34,368 bases of DNA from Microtetraspora glauca (GCA_000721275.1 JOFO01000062.1:1-34368); one strand, 5' to 3'; positions 7,471-18,297 are shown, counted from the stretch's first letter. Notes: generated by a model not told the origin, from the letters alone. Translations and numbers: made by a program.

Positions 7471-8865
7471 TCAGGCGACCTTCGCCCGCCGCGGCCGGTC
7501 CGGGGCGCCCGGACCGCGCGACGACAGCAGCCCCCGCACCGCCAGCAGCGCGCCGACCGCCAGGAACCCGGCCGCCGCCGCCATCCCCACCGTCCCGTTC
7601 AGCGGCATCGCGATCCCCAGCGCGCCGCCCACCACCCACGCCATCTGCAGCGCCGTCTCCGACCGGGCGAACGCCGAGGTCCGCACCACCTCCGGCACGT
7701 CCCGCTGGATCAGCGCGTCCAGCGACAGCTTCGACAGCGCCTGCGTCAGCCCCGCGACCGCGCCCAGCACCGCGACCATCACCCCGCCGAAGAACACCGC
7801 CGCGCACACCGCCGCCGCCAGCACCGTCGAGATCATCGACGCGATGATCACCTCCGGCCGGTGGCCCCGGTCCCGCAGCAGCGACCCCACCGCCGTCCCG
7901 CACGCGTTCCCCACCCCCGCCGCCACCCCGACGATCCCCAGCGACACCGCCGCCGACTGCCCCGACAGCGGGTGCTCCCGCAGCAGGAACGCCAGGAAGA
8001 AGATCAGGAACCCGGACAGCATCCGCTGCGCCGCGTTCGCCTGCAGCCCGTGCAGCACCGCCGGCCCCACCGTCCGCAGACTCGGCCGCTTCTCGCCGTG
8101 CGTCAGCAGGTGCGCCCGCCGCTCACCCTTCGCCGAGTCCACCTTGTGCGGCATCCGCACCGCCCAGAACGCCCCCAGCAGGAACAGCGCACACGCCCCG
8201 TACAGCGGACACCGCGGCCCCAGCATCTGGAGCCCCGCGCCGGCCGGCGCGGCCACCCCCGTTGCCAGCAGCCCCGCCAGCGTCACCCGCGAGTTCGCCT
8301 TCACCAGCGAGAAGCCCGCCGGCAGCAGCCGCGGCACCACCGCGCTGCGCACCACCCCGTACGCCTTCGACGCCACCAGCACCCCGAGCGCCGCCGGGTA
8401 CAGCGCGAGACCCCCCGTCACCACCAGGCCCGACATCACCACCGCGAGGACCGCCCGGGCGCCCATCGCCGCCGCCATCGCCGCGCGCCGCCCGTGCGGC
8501 AGCCGGTCCAGCAGCGGACCGACGACCGGCGCCAGCAGCGTGAACGGCGCCATCGTGATCGCCAGGTACAGCGCGACCCGGCCGCGGGCCTCGTCCGTCG
8601 GCACCGAGAAGAACACCGTCGACGCCAGCGCCACCGTGATCATCATGTCGCCGGCGCCGTTCACCGCGTGCAGCTCGATCAGCTTCCCGAGCCCCGACTC
8701 GCCCGCCCCGTGCGCGTGCGTCGCCCGCCGGATCCCCCGAGCCGTCCCCGTGAACGGCAGGTGCAGCGCACGCCCCACCGCCCGGCCCGCTCCGCGGAGC
8801 GGCCCGGGACGATCCTGGGAGCGACCGGAGGACCGTGCGGCAGCCACCACCTCATAGTGCCCCAC
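7471..8865 (-). CDS. Major facilitator superfamily membrane protein
   Basis: This protein of up to 464 residues has about twelve predicted membrane segments. A polar N-terminal region of about 60 residues precedes HAVNGAGDMMITVALASTVFF. A typical MFS loop appears as PVVGPLLDRLPHGRRAAM, matching the G-x-L-x-D-R motif between helices 2 and 3, and a central cytoplasmic loop (KVDSAKGERRAHLLTHGEK) separates the halves. The product probably exports a small molecule; the substrate is not evident. The given start is GTG 8863-8865; other in-frame GTGs a few codons downstream are possible. It is divergent from the DUF3027 gene across a 415-base gap and follows no operon partner. Confidence 0.85.
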   Translation of the reverse strand: MGHYEVVAAARSSGRSQDRPGPLRGAGRAVGRALHLPFTGTARGIRRATHAHGAGESGLGKLIELHAVNGAGDMMITVALASTVFFSVPTDEARGRVALYLAITMAPFTLLAPVVGPLLDRLPHGRRAAMAAAMGARAVLAVVMSGLVVTGGLALYPAALGVLVASKAYGVVRSAVVPRLLPAGFSLVKANSRVTLAGLLATGVAAPAGAGLQMLGPRCPLYGACALFLLGAFWAVRMPHKVDSAKGERRAHLLTHGEKRPSLRTVGPAVLHGLQANAAQRMLSGFLIFFLAFLLREHPLSGQSAAVSLGIVGVAAGVGNACGTAVGSLLRDRGHRPEVIIASMISTVLAAAVCAAVFFGGVMVAVLGAVAGLTQALSKLSLDALIQRDVPEVVRTSAFARSETALQMAWVVGGALGIAMPLNGTVGMAAAAGFLAVGALLAVRGLLSSRGPGAPDRPRRAKVA

Positions 8866-9280
8866 CAGCCCCCCGCCCGAACCGAGCCCGCCGGCCCCCG
8901 GGGTGTCGGCCCCCGCGACCCCCGAGCCCCTCCCGCACCGCCCGGAACCCCTCGGAGCCCGCCGGGGACACGCCCGGCCGCGCCCCGGAACGGCCCCCGC
9001 CCCCGGGCCCGATCCGGATCACTTGGGGCGCGCAGGTGGGCCCAGGCCCGCGAACGGGGTAGCGTGCGTAGCGCGCCACCGGCGGTTCCCCTCGGCCGCG
9101 CGCCCCTTCGGCATCCCGCAGAATGGATGACGATAGGTGCGCCCGAGACGTGTGAGATACCGGCCGGGTGCGGACGTCGATGCGGCCCCCAGGTCCGCTC
9201 CGCCCGCCCCGCCCCCGGAGCCTCGCTCCCGGACCTCGGCCGGCGCACCCGTGAGACGGCGTAGGAGAGAAGCGATACCA
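8866..9280. other. Long divergent intergenic region (MFS / DUF3027)
   Basis: This stretch of 415 bases has no supportable gene. The left half is C-rich on the plus strand with no sustained codon bias. Near 9055-9075 the close TAGCGT and TAGCGC hexamers could be -10 elements for the rightward genes; no matching -35 was seen. An ATCCGGAT palindrome lies around 9010. The GTG start of DUF3027 at 9281 is preceded by AGGAGAG. An in-frame extension back to 9137 exists but is Pro/Arg-rich and crosses the ribosome-binding site, so I treat it as non-coding. Confidence 0.5.
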
Positions 9281-10216
9281 GTGAGTGCTGCGACGACGCG
9301 AGACCGTACCCCGCGTACCCCGCGATCCAGCCGTACCCCGGCCCCGGACCGCCTCTGCGCCGAGGCCGTGGACCTCGCCCGCGAGGCCGCCGAGGAGGCC
9401 GCGGCGCCCGGCGTCGTCGGCGAGCACTCCGGCGTCCTCGCCGAGGGCGACCGGGTCGTCACGCACTTCTTCGAGTGCAAGGAGCCCGGCTACCGCGGCT
9501 GGCGCTGGGCCGTCACCGTCACCCGCGCCTCCCGCGCCAAGAACGTCACGCTCGACGAAACCGTCCTGCTGCCCGGCTCCGACGCCCTCCTCGCCCCCGA
9601 ATGGGTGCCCTGGAGCGAGCGGCTGCGCCCCGGCGACCTCGGCCCCGGCGACCTCCTCCCCACCGAGCAGGACGACCCCCGCCTGGAGCCCGGCTACACC
9701 GGCGAGGACGCCCCGCCGCCGAACTCCGCCGTCTCCTCCGAGCTCGCCGACCACCTCGACGCGGAGGACGCGGAGGTCACCGACCGCACGCCCACCCGCG
9801 GCGCGATCGCCGCCGTCGCCGACGAACTCGGCATGGGCCGCGCCCGCGTCCTCTCCCGCCACGGCCTCCGGCTCGCCGCCGACCGCTGGGACGAGTCCTT
9901 CGGCCCCCGCACCCCGATGGCCCAGGCCGCCCCCGCCACCTGCCAGTCCTGCGCCTTCCTGATCCCGCTGGCCGGCTCGCTGCGCCAGTCCTTCGGCCTG
10001 TGCGCCAACGAGCTGTCCCCGGCCGACGGGCGCGTCGTCTCCCTCGCGTACGGCTGCGGAGGCCACTCGGAGGCCGCCGTCATGCCGACGCCGCCCCGCC
10101 CCGCCGAGCCGGTCCTCGACTCCACGGCCGTCGACGCCTTCCCGCTGCACCCGCCGGCCGACTCCGGCTCCGTCACCCCGCCCGACCCCGCCTCGGAAGA
10201 CCTCGGCCACTCCTGA
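9281..10216 (+). CDS. DUF3027-family protein with a Cys-rich C-terminal motif
   Basis: This 311-residue soluble protein of unknown function is conserved in actinobacteria. After a short basic Thr/Arg/Pro leader, residues 20-130 form a compact domain containing VVTHFFECKEPGYRGWRWAVTV. A helical region with AIAAVADELGMGRARVLSRHGL follows. A possible zinc site comprises Cys221-x2-Cys224, Cys241 and Cys259, the last in YGCGGHSE. The C-terminal 50 residues are Pro/Ser/Asp-rich and probably disordered. The start is GTG 9281, preceded by AGGAGAG. The sacsin-like gene follows in the same direction after about 100 bases that contain a strong hairpin. The helix-turn-helix-like segment plus Cys cluster would suit nucleic-acid binding, but that is inference. 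Confidence 0.85.
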   Translation: MSAATTRDRTPRTPRSSRTPAPDRLCAEAVDLAREAAEEAAAPGVVGEHSGVLAEGDRVVTHFFECKEPGYRGWRWAVTVTRASRAKNVTLDETVLLPGSDALLAPEWVPWSERLRPGDLGPGDLLPTEQDDPRLEPGYTGEDAPPPNSAVSSELADHLDAEDAEVTDRTPTRGAIAAVADELGMGRARVLSRHGLRLAADRWDESFGPRTPMAQAAPATCQSCAFLIPLAGSLRQSFGLCANELSPADGRVVSLAYGCGGHSEAAVMPTPPRPAEPVLDSTAVDAFPLHPPADSGSVTPPDPASEDLGHS

Positions 10217-10223
10217 CCCGCGC

Positions 10224-10268
10224 CGCGGGCCCGCCCCCCACGGCCCCGCACGGGCCGCCGGGCCCGCG
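10224..10268 (+). terminator. Strong GC stem-loop between DUF3027 and sacsin-like genes
   Basis: Perfect 10-base arms CGCGGGCCCG (10224-10233) and CGGGCCCGCG (10259-10268) enclose a loop that itself contains GGCCC/GGGCC. It starts eight bases after the DUF3027 stop and ends 49 bases before the next start. There is no T-run, as is common in Streptomyces. It could terminate or attenuate read-through, or protect the 3' end of the upstream message. Confidence 0.55.
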
Positions 10269-10317
10269 CGGTAACTTCGCCGCAGCGAGGGAACCGCACA
10301 GCAGACTGGAGTCAAGC

Positions 10318-13300
10318 GTGAGCGTCACCGTCCGGACGACGACCGACGGAAGCGACCCCTTCGGCACCGCCCGGCTCCGCAGAGGCGTCCTGGACGCCTG
10401 GGCCGCCTCCCCGGCCCGCTTCCGCGAGGACGCGAACGCCGAGGAGGACCTCGCCCTCGGCGGGTACCGCGACCGGCTCGTCGTCGAACTCGCCCAGAAC
10501 GCCGCCGACGCCGCCGCCCGCGCCGGCACCACCGGCCGGCTCCGCCTCACCCTGCACCCGGCCGACGCCGACAGCCCCGCCGTGCTGGCCGCCGCCAACA
10601 CCGGCGCCCCGCTGGACGCCGCCGGCGTCGCGTCGCTCGCCACGCTCCGCGCCTCCGCGAAGCGCGACGGCCAGGACGCGGCCACCGCCGTCGGCCGCTT
10701 CGGCGTCGGCTTCGCCGCCGTCCTCGCCGTCACCGACGAACCCGCCGTCCTCGGCCGGCACGGCGGCGTCCGCTGGTCCCTCCCCGAGGCCCGCGAACTC
10801 GCCGCCGACACCGCCCGCCACAGCCCCGGCCTCGGCGACGAACTGCGCCGCCGCGACGGCCATGTCCCCCTGCTGCGGCTGCCGCTGCCCGCCGAGGGCA
10901 CCGCACCCGAGGGCTACGACACCGTCGTCGTCCTCCCGCTCCGCGACGCCGCCGCCCACAGCCTCGCCGAACGGCTCCTCGACACCGTCGACGACGCCCT
11001 GCTGCTCACCCTTCCCGGCCTCTCCGAGGTCGTCGTCGAGACCCCCGCCGGGGTCCGCACCCTGACCCGCACCGACGCCGACGGCCACGTCCGCGTCGAG
11101 GACTCCGCCGGCGACGCCCCGCACCGCTGGCGGACCGTCACCCACACCGGCCCGCTCGACCCCGCGCTCCTCGCCGACCGCCCCGTCGAGGAACGGCTCC
11201 GCCCGCACTGGTCGGTGACCTGGGCCGTCCCCGTCGACGACACCGGCGCCCCCCGCTACCCGCGCACCGCGCCCGTCGTCCACGCGCCGACGCCCACCGA
11301 CGAACCCCTCGGCATCCCCGCCCTGCTCATCGCCTCCCTGCCGCTCGACCCGACCCGCCGGCACCCCGCGCCCGGGCCGCTGACCGACTTCCTGGTCCAG
11401 CGGGCCGCCGACGCGTACGCCGAACTCCTCGCCGACTGGCGGCCGGTGACGAGCGGAGCGCTCGACCTCGTCCCCGGCCCCCTCGGCAAGGGCCCGCTCG
11501 ACGGGGCGCTGCGCGAGGCGATCCTGGACCGGCTGCCGCGCGTCGCGTTCCTCGCCCCCGCGGTCTGCACCGAGGACCTGCCGGCGCTCCGCCCCATCGA
11601 GGCGGAGGTCGTGGAGGGCGCCGGCGCGGACACCGTGGCCGTGCTCGCCGAGGTGTTCCCCGGGCTGCTCCCGGCGGGCCTGGAGCGCCGCCCGGAGCTG
11701 CGGACGCTCGGCGTCGGCCGGATGCCGCTGACGGAGGCGGTGGACCGGCTCGCGGGCGTCGAGCGGCCCCCGTCCTGGTGGCGGCGGCTCTACGACTCGC
11801 TCGCCGGCGTCGACCCGGAGCGGCTCACCGGCCTGCCGGTGCCGCTGGACTCCGGGCGGACGGTGATCGGCCCCCGGCAGGTGCTGCTGCCGCAGCGGGA
11901 CACCCCGCCCCGGCTGGCCCGGCTCGGCCTGCTCGTCGCGCACCCGGAGGTCGTCCACCCGCTCCTGGAGAAGCTGGGCGCCCTGCCCGCCTCGCCCCGC
12001 GCCGTGCTGACGACCCCGCAGGTGCGGGCGGCGGTCGCGGCGTCCATCGACGCGGCGGACGGCTTCTGGACCCCGGACCAGCCGGAGCTGGACCCCGACG
12101 AGCTGGTGGAGACCGTCCTCGGGCTCGTCCGCGACGCGGATCTGGAGCCCGGCGACGAACCGTGGCTGGCCGCCCTCGCCCTCCCCGACGAGCACGGCGA
12201 ACTCACCCCCGCGGGTGAACTCGTGCTGCGGGGCTCGGCGTTCGACTCCGTCATGCGGCAGGGCGAACTGGCCCACGTGGACGAGGAGCTGGCCGACCGC
12301 TGGGGCGAGGCGCCGCTCGCCGCCTGCGGCGTCCTCGCGAACTTCGCGCTGATCCGCGCCACCGACCTCGTCCTCGACCCCGACGACCTCGACCCCCGCG
12401 AGAGCGACTACCCGGAGCCGGACGACGCCGGCCTCCTGGACGCGGTCGACGTGTGGTGCGAGGACGTCCTGGACCGGCTGCCGGTGTCCGTGGTGCCGCC
12501 GGTGGCGACGGAGATCGTGGCGGTGCGGGACCTGGACCTGGTCGCCGACGACGCCTGGCCGCGGGCGCTCGCGCTGCTCGCCCGGCCGCCGCTGCGGGAC
12601 GCCCTGATCCAGCCCGTACGGGTCCTCCTCCCGGACGGCACGACGCAGACGGTCCGCCCGTACACCGCCTGGTGGCTGCGGGACCACCCGGTCCTCGGCG
12701 GGCGCCGCCCCGCCGGACTGTGCGCGGCCGGCACCGACCCGCTCCTCGCCGGCCTGTACGAGACCGCCGACGCGACCGGCTTCGAGGACGAGCAGGTGCT
12801 GCGCGCCCTCGGCGTCCGCACGACGGTGGCGGCGCTCCTCGACGAGCCCGGCGGCGCGGCGGAGCTGCTGGCCCGGATGGCGGTCCCCGGCCGCGGCGTG
12901 ACGGCGCCGCAGCTGCACGCCCTGTACACCGCGCTGGCCGATCTCGACCCGGACCAGGTCACTCTTCCGGATGAACTCCTGGCGGTGGTCGACGGCGAAC
13001 CGGTGGTGGTCGACGCGACGGAGGCGCTGGTCGCCGACGCCCCCGACCTGCTGCCGCTGACCGCCGGCCTGCCGCTCCTCCCGGTCGCCCCGTCGCGGGC
13101 GGCGGACCTGGCGGAGCTGTTCCAGGTCCGGCGCCTGAGCGAGGCGGTCGAGGCGGAGGTGACGACGGAGGGCGAGGAGCACGAGGTCCCGGCCTCGGTG
13201 CACGCCCTGCTGGGCCCGGACACCCCCGCCACGTACGTCGAGCACGAGGAGCTGCGCGCGGGCGGCGTCGAGCTCGACTGGCGCCGCACCTCCGACGGCA

Positions 13301-13443
13301 CGATCCACGCCGCCACCCTGGAGGGCGTGGCCGCCGCCCTGGCCTGGGCCACCCGCCAGTGGCCGCGCCGCTTCGAGGTGGCGGCCCTCCTGGAGGACCC
13401 GTCCCGTACGGCGGAGCTGGCCCGCGACCGCTGGTTCGACTAG
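10318..13443 (+). CDS. Sacsin N-terminal / HSP90-like ATPase domain protein, 1041 residues
   Basis: This large cytoplasmic protein carries an N-terminal GHKL ATP-binding fold of the sacsin type. The N-box is ELAQNAADAAARAG, with Glu57, Asn61 and Asp64 placed to coordinate Mg-ATP. The G-box is RFGVGFAAVLAV, with Gly129-x-Gly131. The remaining roughly 850 residues are acidic, Leu/Asp/Glu-rich and mixed alpha/beta, with several WWLRDHPVLGG-like aromatic patches and no recognised second domain. By family analogy it may act as a chaperone or conformational switch; the partner is unknown. The start is GTG 10318 with GGAG ten bases upstream; an in-frame extension would overlap DUF3027. It is not truncated, and codon use matches neighbours. 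Confidence 0.88.
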   Translation: MSVTVRTTTDGSDPFGTARLRRGVLDAWAASPARFREDANAEEDLALGGYRDRLVVELAQNAADAAARAGTTGRLRLTLHPADADSPAVLAAANTGAPLDAAGVASLATLRASAKRDGQDAATAVGRFGVGFAAVLAVTDEPAVLGRHGGVRWSLPEARELAADTARHSPGLGDELRRRDGHVPLLRLPLPAEGTAPEGYDTVVVLPLRDAAAHSLAERLLDTVDDALLLTLPGLSEVVVETPAGVRTLTRTDADGHVRVEDSAGDAPHRWRTVTHTGPLDPALLADRPVEERLRPHWSVTWAVPVDDTGAPRYPRTAPVVHAPTPTDEPLGIPALLIASLPLDPTRRHPAPGPLTDFLVQRAADAYAELLADWRPVTSGALDLVPGPLGKGPLDGALREAILDRLPRVAFLAPAVCTEDLPALRPIEAEVVEGAGADTVAVLAEVFPGLLPAGLERRPELRTLGVGRMPLTEAVDRLAGVERPPSWWRRLYDSLAGVDPERLTGLPVPLDSGRTVIGPRQVLLPQRDTPPRLARLGLLVAHPEVVHPLLEKLGALPASPRAVLTTPQVRAAVAASIDAADGFWTPDQPELDPDELVETVLGLVRDADLEPGDEPWLAALALPDEHGELTPAGELVLRGSAFDSVMRQGELAHVDEELADRWGEAPLAACGVLANFALIRATDLVLDPDDLDPRESDYPEPDDAGLLDAVDVWCEDVLDRLPVSVVPPVATEIVAVRDLDLVADDAWPRALALLARPPLRDALIQPVRVLLPDGTTQTVRPYTAWWLRDHPVLGGRRPAGLCAAGTDPLLAGLYETADATGFEDEQVLRALGVRTTVAALLDEPGGAAELLARMAVPGRGVTAPQLHALYTALADLDPDQVTLPDELLAVVDGEPVVVDATEALVADAPDLLPLTAGLPLLPVAPSRAADLAELFQVRRLSEAVEAEVTTEGEEHEVPASVHALLGPDTPATYVEHEELRAGGVELDWRRTSDGTIHAATLEGVAAALAWATRQWPRRFEVAALLEDPSRTAELARDRWFD

Positions 13444-13455
13444 GCCGTTTCTTTC

Positions 13456-13488
13456 GGATCAGGCCGGATCAGGCGGGATCTGGCCGGG

Positions 13489-13495
<7 letters not shown>
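13456..13495. repeat. Four degenerate 10-base tandem repeats
   Basis: The unit GGATCAGGCC occurs four times in a row with one or two changes (ending GGCC, GGCG, GGCC, GGCG). The array fills most of the gap between the sacsin-like gene and the convergent P-type ATPase gene and covers the last seven bases of the latter, including its stop. Confidence 0.6.
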
Positions 13496-15918
<2,423 letters not shown>

Positions 15919-15932
15919 GGTTCCGACGGTAC

Positions 15933-15996
15933 GACCGGAATCGACCGTTCACCTGCCGGGAAGCGGCAAGATCCGACCGTGGGTGGACCGGAATCG
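15933..15996. repeat. Direct repeat upstream of the P-type ATPase gene
   Basis: The 11-mer GACCGGAATCG occurs at 15933-15943 and again at 15986-15996, 53 bases apart, in the region upstream of the leftward P-type ATPase start (15918). The spacing is about five helical turns, which would place two bound proteins on one face of the DNA. It may be a regulatory pair; function is not shown. Confidence 0.4.
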
Positions 15997-16039
15997 TCCC
16001 GTGGTGGGACGGGACCCTGAGGGGCGTCGGGGGAGGTGC

Positions 16040-16055
16040 CCCGGGCCGCCCCGGG
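16040..16055 (-). terminator. Small GC hairpin after the DUF2530 gene
   Basis: CCCGGG (16040-16045), a four-base CCGC loop and CCCGGG (16050-16055) form a short hairpin just beyond the stop of the leftward DUF2530 gene. It may end or slow transcription before the P-type ATPase gene. The stem has only six pairs, so the call is tentative. Confidence 0.35.
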
Positions 16056-16059
16056 CCGG

Positions 16060-16320
16060 TTACGCGCCCTGCTGGGCCGCCCGGTGCCGCTTGATCGCGG
16101 CGTCGCGCTTGCGCACGTACCAGATGCCGAGCAGGCCGAGGCCGCCGCCGGCCAGGCAGGTCCACACCCACCAGGTGAGGTCGCGGTCGGCGAACCAGCC
16201 GTAGAAGGGGACCTGGACCAGGAAGAGGACGAACCAGAGGATCGTGCCGCCGGTGATCGTTCCGACGACCGGGCCCTCCAGGGGCTCGGGTGCCTCGTGC
16301 TTCGGTGTCCACTTCGCCAT
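16060..16320 (-). CDS. DUF2530-family small membrane protein
   Basis: This 86-residue protein has a polar N-terminus (MAKWTPKHEAPEPLEG) and two membrane helices (about residues 20-40 and 48-66). A loop containing FYGWFADRDLTWWVW joins the helices, and the tail is basic (VRKRDAAIKRHRAAQQ). I recognise it as DUF2530 from the KHEAPEPLEGP opening and the Trp-rich loop. Function is unknown. In other Streptomyces, as I recall, it sits beside the NCS2 permease as here, divergently. ATG 16318-16320 is chosen; an upstream in-frame extension is Arg/Ser-rich and unlikely. Confidence 0.82.
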   Translation of the reverse strand: MAKWTPKHEAPEPLEGPVVGTITGGTILWFVLFLVQVPFYGWFADRDLTWWVWTCLAGGGLGLLGIWYVRKRDAAIKRHRAAQQGA

Positions 16321-16385
16321 GCGGCTCAGTCTAGGCGGCCCGATTCCGGGTCTACGCGCGGAGATGGACTCCCGCTCGTTCATGT

Positions 16386-16470
16386 GTTCATACTGAAACG
16401 GTTTGCCTATGGCGGGTTTCCTTCGTATGAACCGCCAAAAAGGACGTCAGGACCTCCTTCCCGATGAGGA
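16386..16470 (+). promoter_or_regulatory. Nested dyad / structured leader upstream of the purine permease
   Basis: Three nested pairings are visible: GTTCATAC (16386-16393) with GTATGAAC (16425-16432), GAAAC (16395-16399) with GTTTC (16416-16420), and GCC-TAT-GGC at the apex. A competing pairing joins GGCGGGTT (16411-16418, one bulged G) with AACCGCC (16430-16436) and would disrupt the outer stem. TTCC (16459-16462) can pair with GGAA just downstream, covering the GAGGA ribosome-binding site at 16466-16470. The region is more AT-rich than its surroundings. It could be an operator dyad or a switching RNA leader. It does not match the purine riboswitch consensus I know. Confidence 0.4.
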
Positions 16471-16480
16471 ACCCACCCCC

Positions 16481-17932
16481 ATGAGCACCACGGCCGCCGC
16501 CAAGGCCCCCGCCCCCGAGCCTCAGGCCCCCCAGGGATCCGCCGGGGCCCTCGACCGCTTCTTCAAGATCTCCGAGCGCGGCTCCACCGTCGCCCGCGAG
16601 GTCCGCGGCGGTTTCGCCACCTTCTTCGCGATGGCCTACATCATCGTGCTGAACCCGATCATCCTCGGCAGCGCCAAGGACATGTACGGGCACCAGCTCG
16701 ACGGCGGCCAGCTCGTCACCGCCACCGTCCTGACGGCGGCGTTCTCCACGCTCCTCATGGGCGTCATCGGCAACGTGCCGATCGCGCTCGCCGCCGGCCT
16801 CGGCGTCAACACGGTCGTCGCCCTCCAGCTCGCCCCCCGGATGTCCTGGCCGGACGCCATGGGCATGGTCGTCCTCGCCGGCCTCGTCGTGATGCTGCTG
16901 GTCGCGACCGGCCTGCGCGAGCGCGTCATGAACGCCGTCCCGGTCGGCCTGCGCAAGGGCATCGCGATCGGCATCGGCCTCTTCATCATGCTGATCGGCC
17001 TCGTCGACTCGGGCTTCGTCTCCCGCATCCCCGACGCCGCGCACACCACCGTCCCGCTGCAGCTCGGCGCCGACGGGCACCTGGGCGGCTGGCCGGTCCT
17101 CGTCTTCGTCCTGGGCGCCCTGCTCACCCTCGCCCTGATCATCCGCAAGGTGCCGGGCGCGATCCTCATCTCGATCGTCGTCATGACGATCGTGGCGATG
17201 GTGATCAACGCGGTCGCGACCGTCCCGTCCTGGGGCCTGACCACCCCGGAGTGGCCCGGCAACCCGGTCGCCACCCCGGACTTCGGCCTGGTCGGCCAGG
17301 TCAGCCTGTTCGGCGGCTTCGACAAGGTCGGCGTGCTGACCGGCGTCCTCTTCGTCTTCACCGTCCTGCTGTCGTGCTTCTTCGACGCCATGGGCACGAT
17401 CCTCGGCGTCGGCGACGAGGCCAAGCTGATGGACGAGAAGGGTAACTTCCCGGGCATCAACAAGGTGCTGCTCGTCGACGGCCTCGCGGTCGCCTCCGGC
17501 GGCGCGACCTCCTCGTCGGCCACCACCTGCTTCGTGGAGTCCACGGCCGGCGTCGGCGAGGGCGCCCGCACCGGCCTCGCCTCGGTCGTCACCGGCGGCC
17601 TGTTCTCGGTGGCGCTGTTCCTCACGCCGCTCGCGACCATGGTGCCGTCGCAGGCGGCGACCCCCGCGCTGCTCGCGGTGGGCTTCCTGATCCTGGCCGG
17701 GTCGATCAAGGAGATCGACTGGAGCGACTTCACCATCGCGGTGCCGGCGTTCCTGGCCATGCTGATGATGCCGTTCACCTACTCGATCACGAACGGCATC
17801 GGCATCGGCTTCATCAGCTTCAGCGTGCTGCGGCTCGCGGCCGGCCGGGGCCGCGAGGTCCCGGTGGCCATGTACGTGGTGTCGGCGGTCTTCGTCTTCT
17901 ACTACGCGATGCCGGCGCTGGGCCTGACCTGA
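16481..17932 (+). CDS. NCS2-family (AzgA-like) purine permease
   Basis: This 483-residue proton-coupled nucleobase transporter has about 12-14 membrane helices. Features of the AzgA/PbuG branch (adenine, guanine, hypoxanthine) are visible: the N-terminal EVRGGFATFFAMAYIIVLNP, GLGVNTVVA for the canonical GMGLNAFFA region, the SCFFDAMGTILGVGDEA motif, and GGATSSSATTCFVESTAGV near residue 345, which is the family's GTS/TT-rich substrate segment. Start ATG 16481 has GAGGA ten bases upstream. A 26-codon upstream extension overlaps the structured leader and is rejected. The last 31 bases overlap the convergent ribbon-helix-helix gene. Its role is purine salvage at the cytoplasmic membrane; exact substrates are inferred. 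Confidence 0.93.
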   Translation: MSTTAAAKAPAPEPQAPQGSAGALDRFFKISERGSTVAREVRGGFATFFAMAYIIVLNPIILGSAKDMYGHQLDGGQLVTATVLTAAFSTLLMGVIGNVPIALAAGLGVNTVVALQLAPRMSWPDAMGMVVLAGLVVMLLVATGLRERVMNAVPVGLRKGIAIGIGLFIMLIGLVDSGFVSRIPDAAHTTVPLQLGADGHLGGWPVLVFVLGALLTLALIIRKVPGAILISIVVMTIVAMVINAVATVPSWGLTTPEWPGNPVATPDFGLVGQVSLFGGFDKVGVLTGVLFVFTVLLSCFFDAMGTILGVGDEAKLMDEKGNFPGINKVLLVDGLAVASGGATSSSATTCFVESTAGVGEGARTGLASVVTGGLFSVALFLTPLATMVPSQAATPALLAVGFLILAGSIKEIDWSDFTIAVPAFLAMLMMPFTYSITNGIGIGFISFSVLRLAAGRGREVPVAMYVVSAVFVFYYAMPALGLT

Positions 17933-18147
17933 TCGCGCGGGGCGGCCCCGGCGCCGGGAGGCTCCGGATCCGCCCCGTAGAACCTCTCCGTCTCCTCGAC
18001 GGCGGTCTTGAACCGCTCGTCGAAGTCCTCTCGAATGAGCGTCCGGACGACATAGTCCTGGACGCTCATTCCTCTTCTGGCGGCGTGACCCTTGAGCCGG
18101 TCGAGCAGCTCACTGTCGATGCGCAGGCTGAGCACTGTCGATCCCAT
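17902..18147 (-). CDS. Ribbon-helix-helix (CopG/Arc-like) small DNA-binding protein
   Basis: This 81-residue protein starts at ATG 18145-18147. Residues 1-10 (GSTVLSLRID) form the DNA-contacting strand. LLDRLKGHAARRG is helix A, and MSVQDYVVRTLIREDF is helix B with the typical Ser-x-x-x-Tyr/Phe-hydrophobic pattern. The C-terminal 35 residues are acidic then Pro/Gly/Ala-rich. Proteins of this type act as dimeric repressors or as antitoxins. No toxin gene is adjacent: the next genes are a convergent permease (31-base overlap) and a divergent MarR gene. A stand-alone regulator is therefore the simpler reading. A target could include the divergent promoter region 18148-18334. Confidence 0.75.
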   Translation of the reverse strand: MGSTVLSLRIDSELLDRLKGHAARRGMSVQDYVVRTLIREDFDERFKTAVEETERFYGADPEPPGAGAAPRDQVRPSAGIA

Positions 18148-18297
18148 GCCGTTCAGCGTCGGGGCTCCCGGGGCCCCTTTGCGTCACTTTCCGGATCCGA
18201 CTCACTCGTTCGGGTGATGCAAACGGCACTCCCGTGACCTGGGGCGACCCTGATCCGTACGCCTCCCGCGTGACACGCGCGACACCCGCGCATTCCA

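Noticed and set aside
9475..10317. Upstream extension of the sacsin-like frame
   Set aside because: It overlaps the DUF3027 gene in another frame and encodes Arg/Pro-rich noise. The GTG at 10318 has a GGAG ribosome-binding site.
10312..13308. A leftward frame of about 998 codons opposite the sacsin-like gene
   Set aside because: Composition is low-complexity Arg/Gly/Val/Gln with no motif. The rightward frame has an intact GHKL site and a ribosome-binding site.
17902..18147. Ribbon-helix-helix gene as the antitoxin of a toxin-antitoxin pair
   Set aside because: No toxin-sized gene is adjacent in the same direction; neighbours are a permease and a MarR gene on the other strand.
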